Shown here in pieces: positions 50,804 to 60,400 of a stretch of DNA of 64,000 bases. The notes below the pieces were generated by a model. That model saw only the letters and a program-made list of their open reading frames with translations, did not search any database and was not told the DNA's origin. Every line of letters begins with the position of its first letter. Position 1 is the first letter of the stretch. Where the stretch lies: assembly GCA_017555025.1 (NCBI GenBank), contig JAFZHC010000020.1:1-64000 (forward strand), given 5' to 3'. The position numbers and the translations under genes were made by a program. The stretch comes from Akkermansia sp. (lineage in GTDB: Bacteria; Verrucomicrobiota; Verrucomicrobiia; Verrucomicrobiales; Akkermansiaceae).

Positions 50804-52228
50804 TTACATGGGAGGGCCGGGGCGGCCGCTGGCGCCACCACCCTGACCGGGCTTAATCTCCACACCACCGGCCCCACGCTGACGACGCTTAGGACCATTC
50901 ATGCCGAAGAGGCCGCCCTCGCTCTTGACAGCCTTTGCAGAAGCAGAAACCATGCGAATACCCGTCACCAACTTGTCGCCGACCTCAAGAGTCTCGCCCG
51001 GCAGCGGGGTTACTATGCTGCGCGTACCATCGCTCTCGCCACGCACCACGCGCACCGGAACGACCTTATCACCCTTTTGCACCCACACCATAGCGGGCTC
51101 ACCCTCAGCGGAGGGCTCGGGGCGCTCAGCGGCAAGCTCCTCATCCTCAGCAGGGCGAGGGCCGGGGCGGCGCATCTTGTCAGCAAAGGCGGGGTCAACC
51201 TGTTCCTTGGTCGGGTGGAAGTCAAAGGCGGCTTCGGGTACCATGAGGCAATCCTTCACCTCTTTTACAATAAAGTTGGCGTTGGCGCTCATGTAAGGCA
51301 GCAACTTGCGGTCGGGATTCTCAATATCCACCTCCACAATGTACGTTACCACGTTGGAAGACATGGTAGCGTTGGGGCGAATCTTGTTCACCACACCGGT
51401 AAAGTTCTCGTTCGGCAGGGCATCGACCGTATAGCGCACCTCCTGACCGGCGTGCACCTTGGCAATATCGGCCTCATTCACACTTGCCCAAATCTGCATC
51501 TTGGTAAGGTCGCGAGCCACGAGGAAGAGTGTAGTAGCACTCATGTTGCTCACCACCGTCTGACCGACGTTCACCTGACGCACCACAATGGTACCATCCA
51601 CCGGCGTGGTAATACGCGTATAATCACGATTGCGCAGCTCACTTTCCAGCATGGCATTAGCGCTTTGCAGCTGAGCTTCGGCATTGGCCAGCTGAGCCTG
51701 AGCACTCTCCAGAGAGGCGGCTGCATTTTCTGCCTGAGTCAGGTATTGATCGTAGTCCATCTGGGAGAGGGCATCACCCACACCGAGCTTTTTGGCACGC
51801 TCCAAATCGCGGTCAGCCTTCTTCTTATTCACCTCAGCTTGAGAGATATTGGCCTTTGCCGTAAGAATCTGGGCATTAGCCTGAGCCACGCTGGCCTCAG
51901 CGCGTTTAATATCAAGCTCCACAATGGTGTCATCAATACGGGCGAGCAACTGCCCGGCCTTCACCTCGCTACCGTAGTCTACACGGTTGCCAGCAAGGTC
52001 CACACCGAACTCCTTAATCTCGCCCGTCACCTGAGCACCTACGTCCACCAGTTCCTGAGGTTCCAGCGTACCGGTAGCCTGCACCTTGTTCACGAAATTA
52101 TCGCGCACCACCTCCACAGTGCTGAACGTGGTCACGCTATTGCCGTTATTTCCCGGCCAGAAATACCAAGCTGCCGCCCCGCCACCGAGTACGACAACAC
52201 CTAATCCGCATTTTACTATTGAATTCAC
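50804..52228 (-). CDS. MacA-type periplasmic adaptor (HlyD/RND-MFP family)
   Basis: 474 residues from GTG 52228. An N-terminal membrane anchor (GLGVVVLGGGAAAWYFW) is followed by lipoyl-type halves (VQATGTLEPQELVDVGAQVTGEI and VDGTIVVRQVNVGQTV) flanking a long coiled-coil hairpin (DIKRAEASVAQANAQILTAKANISQAEVNKKKADRDL onward). Then come a barrel and a membrane-proximal domain. It bridges the ABC permease and the outer-membrane factor. A Pro/Glu-rich insert near 330-370 and a Gly/Pro-rich C-terminal tail are unusual. Promoter at 52236-52263; the first base of GTG is the expected transcription start. Confidence 0.92.
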   Translation of the reverse strand: MNSIVKCGLGVVVLGGGAAAWYFWPGNNGNSVTTFSTVEVVRDNFVNKVQATGTLEPQELVDVGAQVTGEIKEFGVDLAGNRVDYGSEVKAGQLLARIDDTIVELDIKRAEASVAQANAQILTAKANISQAEVNKKKADRDLERAKKLGVGDALSQMDYDQYLTQAENAAASLESAQAQLANAEAQLQSANAMLESELRNRDYTRITTPVDGTIVVRQVNVGQTVVSNMSATTLFLVARDLTKMQIWASVNEADIAKVHAGQEVRYTVDALPNENFTGVVNKIRPNATMSSNVVTYIVEVDIENPDRKLLPYMSANANFIVKEVKDCLMVPEAAFDFHPTKEQVDPAFADKMRRPGPRPAEDEELAAERPEPSAEGEPAMVWVQKGDKVVPVRVVRGESDGTRSIVTPLPGETLEVGDKLVTGIRMVSASAKAVKSEGGLFGMNGPKRRQRGAGGVEIKPGQGGGASGRPGPPM

Positions 52229-52235
52229 AGCTGAA

Positions 52236-52263
52236 ATCTTACTCCTTCCTGATATGATGTCAA
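52236..52263 (-). promoter_or_regulatory. Promoter of the MacAB-TolC-like operon
   Basis: On the minus strand: TTGACA, 16 bases, TAAGAT, ending 7 bases before GTG 52228. This suggests a leaderless mRNA starting with GTG. Confidence 0.65.
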
Positions 52264-52385
52264 GTCACTTTTGATACTCACGGTCTGCTCTACAGCTAAG
52301 ACCGCATAGCATAGAACGCATTTTATACAGATTTTCTACACAATCAGGCAAAGACAATTGTCATTTTTTAACTAAATGAATTTTA

Positions 52386-53330
52386 TCAGTATCCCGGCAC
52401 ATCTTCGAAAAGTCTCACCGGGAAATGGGCGTTGGTTCGACGATGCAGACGGAGCAGCTCTCGTGCGTATTCCGCCTCATCTTCCGGAGCGCTTTCCAAC
52501 AAGGCCCGAGCCGCCCCCCAATACTCGCTATGGAGTGCATACCAGAGAGCACTTTTTCCCGCCTTATCACGGGCGCCCCAGGGTACACCGGCCGCCAGCA
52601 GTGCCTGTACAGCTTCGCCGGTTCCGGCATACATAAGGGTTGTTTTCCCCTCCGAGCTTATCACCATGGGGTCTGCGCCGAACCCCAGCAGAATGTCCAT
52701 GTGCTCCTTCCAACAACGCCAGCACTGCAAGGGGACACGACCATCCACATTCGGCTTGTTCGGGTCAGCACCGCCCAGCAGCAGCACCCGAGCTGTACCT
52801 AAGCTGTCGCCATAATGGCACTCGCCACCAAAAACAGCACGATACAGGTAGGTATAGCCCTCCCGCTGCGGGTCTGATTCTCCGGTGCAGTAGCCATTCG
52901 GGTCAGCCCCACACTCCAGCGCCATCTTTGCCCAGACAGGCGCCCCGATATCCACGGCTTGTTCCATCATGGCAGCGGCCTGTGCCGCGGTGACCTTTTC
53001 GCCACGTTTCAGCGAAAAATAGGGGGCATACACGCTGCGTTCCCAATATGAGGCCTCTTCCAGCCCCTCCGGCACAGCCCCGGCCTGCAACAAGGCATAT
53101 ACCATGCCGGGCTTCGCGCTATGGCAATCATCGCCCAACAATCTTGCCAGCACAGACTTGTTGCCTACACGGGCATTCGGATTGGCACCGGCGGCCAGTG
53201 ACGTCTCCACAGCAGAGAGGTCTCTGGCCTCCACAGCCTGCAGCAACGCGGTGGTGGCGGACTCGTCTGCCGGCAGGGCGGGAGCTACCAGAGCAGTTGC
53301 ACATAAGAAAGGAATCTGGATGATTTTCAT
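52386..53330 (-). CDS. Secreted ankyrin-repeat protein
   Basis: 314 residues with a signal peptide (IIQIPFLCATALVAPALPA). Ankyrin units start at once: TALLQAVEARDLSAVETSLAAGANPN, followed by less regular ones with the same LL-x-GADPN ends (residues about 135, 175 and 205). A clear C-terminal pair is GKTTLMYAGTGEAVQALLAAG and GKSALWYALHSEYWGAARALL. The middle has large insertions between repeats (for example YWERSVYAPYFSLKRGEKV). It is probably periplasmic. It has its own upstream region and points away from nothing obvious; the exporter operon lies downstream on the same strand after a 157-base gap. Function unknown. Confidence 0.8.
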   Translation of the reverse strand: MKIIQIPFLCATALVAPALPADESATTALLQAVEARDLSAVETSLAAGANPNARVGNKSVLARLLGDDCHSAKPGMVYALLQAGAVPEGLEEASYWERSVYAPYFSLKRGEKVTAAQAAAMMEQAVDIGAPVWAKMALECGADPNGYCTGESDPQREGYTYLYRAVFGGECHYGDSLGTARVLLLGGADPNKPNVDGRVPLQCWRCWKEHMDILLGFGADPMVISSEGKTTLMYAGTGEAVQALLAAGVPWGARDKAGKSALWYALHSEYWGAARALLESAPEDEAEYARELLRLHRRTNAHFPVRLFEDVPGY

Positions 53331-53491
53331 GCAAATATGGTGGTGTTACACCAATAATACGCCGGAGAAAGGCTGTATCTTTCACAAACAGGCAAAAATA
53401 TGAGCTCACCGGATACGCGGCGGAACAATTACCATCTTTCGTTTTCAGAATGCTAAATTGGTGTTCCGGGCGTCTCCCCATTCCGCCCGAT

Positions 53492-53534
53492 AAATTGGAA
53501 CTTGGCTAGGGAGGCGCGAGCCAACTTTCAATTT
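53492..53534. repeat. Imperfect inverted repeat across the ankyrin stop codon
   Basis: Arms at 53492-53507 and 53519-53534 match at 13 or 14 of 16 positions around a GC-rich 11-base loop. The right arm includes the stop of the ankyrin gene at 53528-54442. It could serve as a transcript-end stabiliser or a terminator without a T-run. Confidence 0.5.
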
Positions 53535-54442
53535 GCAGAGCGAATGGATTTCTTAGGGCTCATTATTCCAACGCGTCTTCGGCCGATATAGCCATCGAGC
53601 AAGCTCTGCATAGCGGGAGACTTAGCCCACCCGATAGGGGTTCCGTTGGCAATGTCGCGGTGCAGCGGGTCTGCACCGGCCGCCAGCAGAATGCGGGCGC
53701 ATTCCAAAGCATTCGAGCGAGCTGCGTAGAAAAGCGGGCTCCAGTCATCATACTCCTCCTCCAGGGCGGCGCCACACTCCTCCAGCAAATAGCGTACAAC
53801 CTCCGGCTGATTCGCATCACAAGCCCTGCAAAGAGTACGTCCCTCATTTGCCAACATATCCGCCCCGGCGGCACGCAGCACACGCAGACAATCCACACGA
53901 CCGGCTTCTGCCGCATAGTCTGCCAAGTTGTAACCGGTACCCTCGTCATAATCCGGGGAAACACCGGGCAGCTGCAACACGCGTTGCAACAAATCGGCCG
54001 GCCCGTGCTCGCACAATATCATGAGCAACAGGTAGTCTTCCGCCGCAGGGTCAGCGCCGGCCTCCAACAGAATATCTGCGGCCTGTACCCATCCGCATTG
54101 CACGGCATCCACAACGAGGGGTTCTCCAAACCAGATGAGGCGCAGATTCGGATTCGCACCATTGGCCAGCGCCTCCCTCATACCATCGGCATCATGATTA
54201 TGGTAGGCAATCAGCAGACAGCCATCGGCGGCTTCCAGACTATCGAGGTAGCCCATCATCTCAGCCTCATCCAATCGGCGTGCCTGCTCCTCGTCCACCT
54301 GTGCGGCCGGAATACCACAATTCCTGAGATTTTCCTCGCACCTGCGCTCCAGCTCGCATTCCACATGATTTCTGATGGCGGCCAGACTCTGCCGCTGCTG
54401 CTCCACTTCACGCATCAGTGCTTCATTATCCCCGGCATTCAT
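53528..54442 (-). CDS. Ankyrin-repeat protein with N-terminal coiled coil, cytoplasmic
   Basis: 304 residues from ATG 54442. The frame stays open to 54691, but that part overlaps the Sel1 gene in another frame and is rejected. No signal peptide. The first 45 residues are a charged helix (EALMREVEQQRQSLAAIRNHVECELERRCEENL). Then come about six ankyrin units: GCLLIAYHNHDADGMREALANGANPN, VDAVQCGWVQAADILLEAGADPA, NLADYAAEAGRVDCLRVLRAAGADM, and a final one at WSPLFYAARSNALECARILLAAGADP. It sits 67 bases after the Sel1 gene and is probably co-transcribed with it. Confidence 0.8.
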   Translation of the reverse strand: MNAGDNEALMREVEQQRQSLAAIRNHVECELERRCEENLRNCGIPAAQVDEEQARRLDEAEMMGYLDSLEAADGCLLIAYHNHDADGMREALANGANPNLRLIWFGEPLVVDAVQCGWVQAADILLEAGADPAAEDYLLLMILCEHGPADLLQRVLQLPGVSPDYDEGTGYNLADYAAEAGRVDCLRVLRAAGADMLANEGRTLCRACDANQPEVVRYLLEECGAALEEEYDDWSPLFYAARSNALECARILLAAGADPLHRDIANGTPIGWAKSPAMQSLLDGYIGRRRVGIMSPKKSIRSAN

Positions 54443-54509
54443 AACTTTTTTCTTCACAATTTTCTTCCCGAGACCGAGCCTCGCCCGGCTAGAACAGAAT
54501 TTCTGATAT

Positions 54510-56573
54510 TCATTTTCTGTTGTTTTTCTTTTCCAGTTCGGCCAATGCCTCCCGGGCAGCCTCGTGCCCGGCGGCAGCAGCTTTTTCGTACCATTCGCGT
54601 GCCATCGAAAGATTTTTATGCAGGCCCAGCCCCTCAGCATACAGATAGCCCAGGAAATACTGTGCCTGCAGCATACCTCCCTTCGCGGCACGCGTACACC
54701 ACTCGGCAGCCATCTGTGGGTCGGCCTCTACCGCCTCCCCCTGCACATACAACACGCACAGTGCATATTCGGCCTCGTGGAGTTCCTGCTCTGCAGCAAG
54801 AGTGTACAGTCGGAATGCCTCATCTGTGTCTTTGGACAAGCCCAGTTCACCTTCTGCGTATGCTGCCCCCAATCGGAACTGAGCATCGGCATTCTCCAAC
54901 TCCACACCTCGGCGATAGCAATTGAGGGCTTCGGCCACATCCGCCTCCACACCGACGCCGAGTTCATACATCTTCCCCAAATTATACCACGCCACCGGCT
55001 TACCGCCCTCGGCCGCAGACTGCATCCAGGTAAAAGCCTCGTACTCATCTTGCTCCACGCCATCTCCCCGAACTAAAGCAAGAGCCAAGTTCAGCTGCGC
55101 ACTCGGGTCACCCTTTTCCGCGGCTTTTCTAAAACAGGCAGCTGCCTTAGCCCCATCCACCGGCATGCCCTCGCCTTCGCTATACATAATTCCCAAATGG
55201 TAATAGGCAAGGGCATCGCCCAGCTCTGCTGCACGGGAGAACCAACGAAAAGCCTGAGAGTAATCTTGCGCCACCCCTTCGCCTACAGCATAAGAACGCC
55301 CCAAGTTACAGCAGGCATACATATCATCCTGTTCGGCAGCGATTCGGTACCAACGGACAGCCTCAGCGGCATCGGCCACTACCCCGCGCCCATTATCGTA
55401 CATAAAGCCCAGATTACAAGCAGCAGTGGCAAGCCCCTGTTCGGCTGCCGCCCGGTACAGACGAGCAGCTTCCTCCGCATCCTCCTTCACGCCACGCCCA
55501 CAGTCATACATAAATCCGAGGCAACTCTGAGCAAGGGCATAGCCCTGCTCTGCCGCCTTGGCATACCATTCTGCCGCCTGAGAATAGCTCTGCTCCACCC
55601 CCTGCCCATGGTAATAATGAAATCCCACTTCATACTGAGCAGAGGCGTCGCCCAACTCAGCAGCACGACGGTACCAATAAACAGCCAGTTCATCATCCTG
55701 CTGCACATTGTGACCCAAGTCGTACCAATTCGCCAGCAGAATCTGAGCCTTTACGTAGTCGGCTTCCGCAGCTCGGCGGTACCATTCCACAGCCAACTGT
55801 TCATTTTGTTCCACGCCTTCACCATGTTCGTACGCACAGCCCATGTTGTACAGGGCAACGAAGTTTCCCAGCTCTGCGGCTTTACGTGTCCACAAGACAG
55901 CTTGGCTATCATCCTGCTCCACACCATCACCGCTCGCATACGAGCACCCCAGATTGCAGCAAGCCTGTGCATTGCCTTGCTCCGCGGCCAGGCGATAAAG
56001 CCTCACCGCCTCAGCCTTATCCTTCTCTATCCCCAAGCCGTAGTCATACATAACCCCCAAATTGCACTGTGCCTGTGCATGCCCCTGTTCTGCTGCGCGG
56101 CGGTACCAATTGGCTGCAAAAGCCTTATCTTCTTCCACGCCATATCCATACTGATAATGACGCCCCAGTTCGTACTGAGATTCCATGCAGCCCCGCTCCG
56201 CAGCTTGGTGGTACCAATAAACGGCCTTGGTATAGTCTTGCTCCACGCCTTCGGCACTATCGTAGCACTTGGCCACATTGTACTGAGCATCGGCATCGCC
56301 TCCCTCTGCTGCACGCAACCACCACGCAAATGCCTCCTGGGCATTCTGCTCTACCCCTTCACCACTCGCATAGGCACACCCCAGATTAAACTGAGCCGGC
56401 ACATACCCCTGCTCCGCAGACAGACGCCACCAATAGACAGACTGCACAAAATCCTGCTCTACCCCCTCGCCATTATCATAACAGCAAGCCAGCGCACACT
56501 GAGCCTCGGCGTCTCCGGCTTCAGCTTGCAGACGGAGTTTTTCCATTTCATCAGGGGAGCTTTGTTGTTGCAT
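54510..56573 (-). CDS. Sel1-repeat protein with eighteen repeats, cytoplasmic
   Basis: 687 residues with no signal peptide or membrane helix. From residue 17 to the end it is an almost uninterrupted array of 36-residue Sel1 (TPR-like) units, eighteen full and one partial, each with the pattern A-YNLG-MY-xG-GVEQD---A--WYRRAAEQG. Repeat 8 (GHNVQQD) and repeat 16 (GELGLSKD, one residue longer) are the most divergent. Sel1 arrays form superhelical binding platforms; known bacterial members regulate stress, exopolysaccharide or protease complexes. There is no catalytic module here. It heads a probable two-gene operon with the ankyrin gene at 53528-54442. Promoter at 56580-56608. Confidence 0.92.
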   Translation of the reverse strand: MQQQSSPDEMEKLRLQAEAGDAEAQCALACCYDNGEGVEQDFVQSVYWWRLSAEQGYVPAQFNLGCAYASGEGVEQNAQEAFAWWLRAAEGGDADAQYNVAKCYDSAEGVEQDYTKAVYWYHQAAERGCMESQYELGRHYQYGYGVEEDKAFAANWYRRAAEQGHAQAQCNLGVMYDYGLGIEKDKAEAVRLYRLAAEQGNAQACCNLGCSYASGDGVEQDDSQAVLWTRKAAELGNFVALYNMGCAYEHGEGVEQNEQLAVEWYRRAAEADYVKAQILLANWYDLGHNVQQDDELAVYWYRRAAELGDASAQYEVGFHYYHGQGVEQSYSQAAEWYAKAAEQGYALAQSCLGFMYDCGRGVKEDAEEAARLYRAAAEQGLATAACNLGFMYDNGRGVVADAAEAVRWYRIAAEQDDMYACCNLGRSYAVGEGVAQDYSQAFRWFSRAAELGDALAYYHLGIMYSEGEGMPVDGAKAAACFRKAAEKGDPSAQLNLALALVRGDGVEQDEYEAFTWMQSAAEGGKPVAWYNLGKMYELGVGVEADVAEALNCYRRGVELENADAQFRLGAAYAEGELGLSKDTDEAFRLYTLAAEQELHEAEYALCVLYVQGEAVEADPQMAAEWCTRAAKGGMLQAQYFLGYLYAEGLGLHKNLSMAREWYEKAAAAGHEAAREALAELEKKNNRK

Positions 56574-56579
56574 GCCTGC

Positions 56580-56608
56580 ATCTTACAACAGGCATCCCCC
56601 CATTGCAA
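56580..56608 (-). promoter_or_regulatory. Promoter of the Sel1 gene
   Basis: On the minus strand: TTGCAA, 17 bases, TAAGAT, only 6 bases before ATG 56573. Confidence 0.65.
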
Positions 56609-56696
56609 GGGGAAAAACAGAGTCTATCTCACATTTACCTTCTCGGCAGTCCTTTAGACTTACTTTTACCATACGCTTTTATCCTGCTTTTCTGTC

Positions 56697-56725
56697 TTGA
56701 CATTCACTCCCTCGATTGTTAGCAT
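56697..56725 (+). promoter_or_regulatory. Promoter of the lipoprotein gene
   Basis: TTGACA at 56697-56702, 17 bases, TAGCAT at 56720-56725, 7 bases before ATG 56733. Confidence 0.65.
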
Positions 56726-56732
56726 GCAAAGC

Positions 56733-57278
56733 ATGAAAATCTGCCCTCAGTTACTTGTTGGCACGCTCCTGTTCCTTACCGGTTGCACTCGGTACTCCGC
56801 CTACCTGGCTGATATGGGGAGCCGATGCGATGGTGTGATGGTGGATGATAGCACCATTTACCGGGCAGGCAGCAAGATGTACATTAAGGGGCAGAAAGTA
56901 GAATACCGCAACCTGACCATCCCCATCTGGGCACCTAAAGGACCGAATTCAAGAATTTCCAAGATTAAAGGGTCGGAAGGCGAAATCGTCTACCGCGAAA
57001 TCAAAAAAGCTCCACGGGATTACCCGGGTAGCCATACCCTCGCCAAAAATACCTCATGGATAAGCGCGCCGCCTCCCCTTACAGCCTCTAAAAAACAACA
57101 TAGGCTCAATTACATACACTACACAGGAGAATGTCACACAGACCTCAATACCCTGTGGGCCTACCCCACTGCCACTCTGGCTTTTGTCGTTGTAGATGTC
57201 CCCTGCACCATCGGCATATGGTGCTTTGCGGCAGCCTCCATCCCGGTACTGTTCATCCATGAGCAGTTGAAAGACTGA
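56733..57278 (+). CDS. Small lipoprotein of unknown function
   Basis: 181 residues. Signal peptide ending in the lipobox LTGC (KICPQLLVGTLLFLTGCTRYSAYL), so the protein is lipidated at Cys 17. The mature part has a beta-rich stretch (DGVMVDDSTIYRAGSKMYIKG), a polar middle, and a hydrophobic C-terminal segment of about 35 residues (ATLAFVVVDVPCTIGIWCFAAASIPVLFI). That segment resembles the YceK-type lipoproteins, with a lipidated start and a hydrophobic end. Upstream in-frame starts lie in the promoter, so ATG 56733 is used. It stands alone, convergent with the RND pump gene. Confidence 0.7.
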   Translation: MKICPQLLVGTLLFLTGCTRYSAYLADMGSRCDGVMVDDSTIYRAGSKMYIKGQKVEYRNLTIPIWAPKGPNSRISKIKGSEGEIVYREIKKAPRDYPGSHTLAKNTSWISAPPPLTASKKQHRLNYIHYTGECHTDLNTLWAYPTATLAFVVVDVPCTIGIWCFAAASIPVLFIHEQLKD

Positions 57279-57346
57279 TGAGGTAAAAGTCGCTCTCGGA
57301 GGGCACATTACCGCAGTCATGCCGAACCATTACCAACCGTAAACGT

Positions 57347-57375
57347 AAAAAAGGCCGCGTAAAGCGGCCTTTTTT
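57347..57375. terminator. Bidirectional terminator
   Basis: A perfect 12-base stem, AAAAAAGGCCGC / GCGGCCTTTTTT, with a five-base loop. It lies between the lipoprotein gene and the end of the metal-efflux operon. Confidence 0.9.
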
Positions 57376-57418
57376 GCGGGAGTGGTGATTTACCCCCTCC
57401 GGGGTGGTCTTAAATTAC

Positions 57419-60400
57419 TCAATCCTGCTTGTCTGCGGGGGAGATGAAGCCTGCGAATATCTTGCAGGTAGCCGGCATGACGAGCAGGTTAAGAATGGTA
57501 GCACTCACCAGACCGCCGAACTGCACGATGGCCAGCGGGGCGAGTAGTTCACCACCGGGCTGATCCTTAGCCCAGATGAGGGGCAGAAGGCCCAGAATGG
57601 TGGTAAGAGAGGTCATGATGATGGGAATCACACGCTCGCCTGAGCCGGCACGAATAGCCTCCTCAGCGCTCATACCACTCATCTCAAGAGCTCGATAACG
57701 ATTAAGGAGAATAAGGCCGGAGCGAATGGCAAAACCAATTACCGTGACAAAGCCTACAATCGAACTTACCGAGAGAATGGGGTGGATGTAACCACCGGAC
57801 AGCACGCTGCTCACCGTATCGGGAGAAGCCAAGAATACGGCAATAATACCACCCACCAGACAAAGCGGGATGTTGATGAGCGTGACCATGGCACGGCGCA
57901 CGCTGCCCAGCGAACTGGCCAGCAACAGCACAATGAGCACGCACACAATACCACCCATCAGGTACAGGCGCCGCCCGGCCTCCTCTCGGCTCTTAATGGT
58001 GCCGGCGTACTCCACCGAGCACCCCAGCTCATTCATGGCGGGGTCGAGCTTCTCACGGCAGGCTTTGGCCAGGTCGCCCAGGTTACTGTCGGGTGAAGGG
58101 TTGCAGGAAATCATGGCCTTGCGGCGGGAGTTGTCGCGCAGAATGAGGTTGGTGGTTTCGGCCCGGTAGACATGAGCCACCTCACCGAGGGGCACCTTCT
58201 TGCCGCCGGGAGCAACCAGCTGCAAGTGGCGCACATCATCCATACTGCGGCGCAGGTCAGCATCCAGACGCAGCATGATGTTCCAATGGTCGAGGTTGCG
58301 GATGATTTCCCCCACCTGCATACCATTAAGGGCGGCGGACACCTGGTCAGCGGCATCGGCCATGGTCAGACCGTAGGCTGCCAGCACCTCGCGATTATAA
58401 TCCACGTGAATGGTATCAACCATCACTTCGCGGTTAGCGCGGGCATCTGCCACCTCGGGCATGTCGGCCAGAATGTCAGCTGCCTTTTTGGCAGCCTCGC
58501 GGATTTGCGGCAAGTCGTCACCGAAGATGTTAATGGCGATTTCTGAGTTGGAGTTGGAGAGTGCTGAGCTAATGCGGTGGGCAATCGGGAAGCCCACCAT
58601 ACCGCTCACACCGGGTATGCCGCGCATGGCCTCCTTAAATTGCTCGCGCATGCGGCGCTGGTCTTTGGCCAAATCCACACGCACCACCAGCTCACTTGCA
58701 CTTACAGGCTCAGCGTGCTCATCGTTCTCGGCGCGACCGGTACGCTGCGTTACGGTCTTCACGCCGTCTATTTGCTGAATCTTCTTCATCACCTGACGCG
58801 ATATGCGTTCGGTTTCCTCCAGCGAAGTGCCGGGCACACAGTTGACAAATAGGGTGTAGCAGTCCTCATTAAAGGGAGGCAGGAAACTCGTACCGTAAGT
58901 ACTACCCAGCCACAGCGTAGCCCCCGTCAGAGCCAGCAGCGCACCGAAAATACTCTTAGACCAGCGCAGACAGATATTCAGCACAGGGGCATACAGACGT
59001 TTGATGAAACGAGCGGAAGCCGAATCGCCGTCGTCACTCTGCTTGCGGCCGACTTTGTACCACACAATGCAAAGTGTGGGAATAACCGTGATGGCCACAA
59101 GCAGCGAGGCGGCCAAAGCCAGCATATACGATATACCTAAGGGGCGGTAGAATTGGCCTTCAATACCACTCAGGAAAAGAAGCGGCGCAAATACCAGCAG
59201 AATGATGACCGAGGAGTAACTGATGGAGCCCACTATCTCATCCTTGGCAGCCATGAGCACGCGATATCGGCTCTTTTGCTGCTCCGGCGGCAAAGCAGCG
59301 TTGCGGCTCAGATTTCGCCAGGCAATTTCGACAAACACGATGGCGTTGTCCACCACATCACCTACCGCTACAGCCAGACCGCCCAAGGTCATAATATTGA
59401 CGCCCAGCCCGAAGAGAGGGAAAAGCGCCATACCGAAGATGACCGAAAGCGGCATGCTGATGAGAGTGATGAGCGCCGTACGCACATTGAGCAGCGTAAG
59501 CACAATAACCAGCACCACCACAACAGCCGCAATTAATAAAGTCTCTTTACCATTCTCAAGAGACAATTCAATGAAGTCCGCCTGACGATAACCATCGGCA
59601 TGCAACTTCATATTGGCAGGCAAACGGCTTTGGGCAAATTCCTTCACGGCTGCATCCACCGCATAGGTCAGCTCAAGCGTGTTGGCTCCGGGCACTTTCT
59701 GCACGGACAGCACCACAGCCTCACTACCGGCATAACCGGCATTACCACGGCGGGGAGCACCGTCAATTTTGACTTCTGCCACATCCTCCAAACGTACCAC
59801 ACCATCGGTGGGATGGTCGGTCACAATGGCGCGGCGCAAGTGCTCAGGGGTAAAGGCGCGGGTATTCTGCTGCACAGGCAGCTCCACACCGGCCACATCC
59901 TCCAGATATCCGGCGGGGATGCTGCTCTGAGCAGCCTCCACCGTGTTTTTCAGGTCAGCAAAGCTCACCCCGGCTTGGCGCATCTTCTCGGGGTCGTAGG
60001 CAACTTGGTACTCAGGCAGGCGCCCGCCCAGCACCGTAACCTGCCCCACACCGGGAATAGCCAGCAAACGATTGCGCAGCTCGAACTCCCCCACACGGCG
60101 CACCTCCAACGGGTCAGCGGTTTCATCCCCCTGAATGGCTATCACCATAATCTCGCCGGTTACGGAAACGATAGGGGCCATCTCACACTCCACCTGCTCC
60201 GGCAACCGCTCACGCACGGTCGCCATGCGCTCGGACACAATCTGGCGGGCGAGGTAAATGTCGACATCCCAATCAAAATCCACCCAGACAAAGGACAGGC
60301 CATTACCCGATGAGGAGCTCACCTTACGCACACCGGGGGTACCCTGCATGGCCGACTCGAGCGGAATGGAGACGTACTGCTCCACCTCTTCAGCTGAGAG

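Noticed and set aside
54443-54691. N-terminal extension of the coiled-coil ankyrin gene
   Set aside because: It overlaps the last Sel1 repeats in another frame and encodes Trp/Arg/Cys-rich nonsense; ATG 54442 begins the natural protein.
55197-56657. 486-codon frame opposite the Sel1 gene
   Set aside because: It has a periodic composition that only reflects the Sel1 repeat on the other strand.
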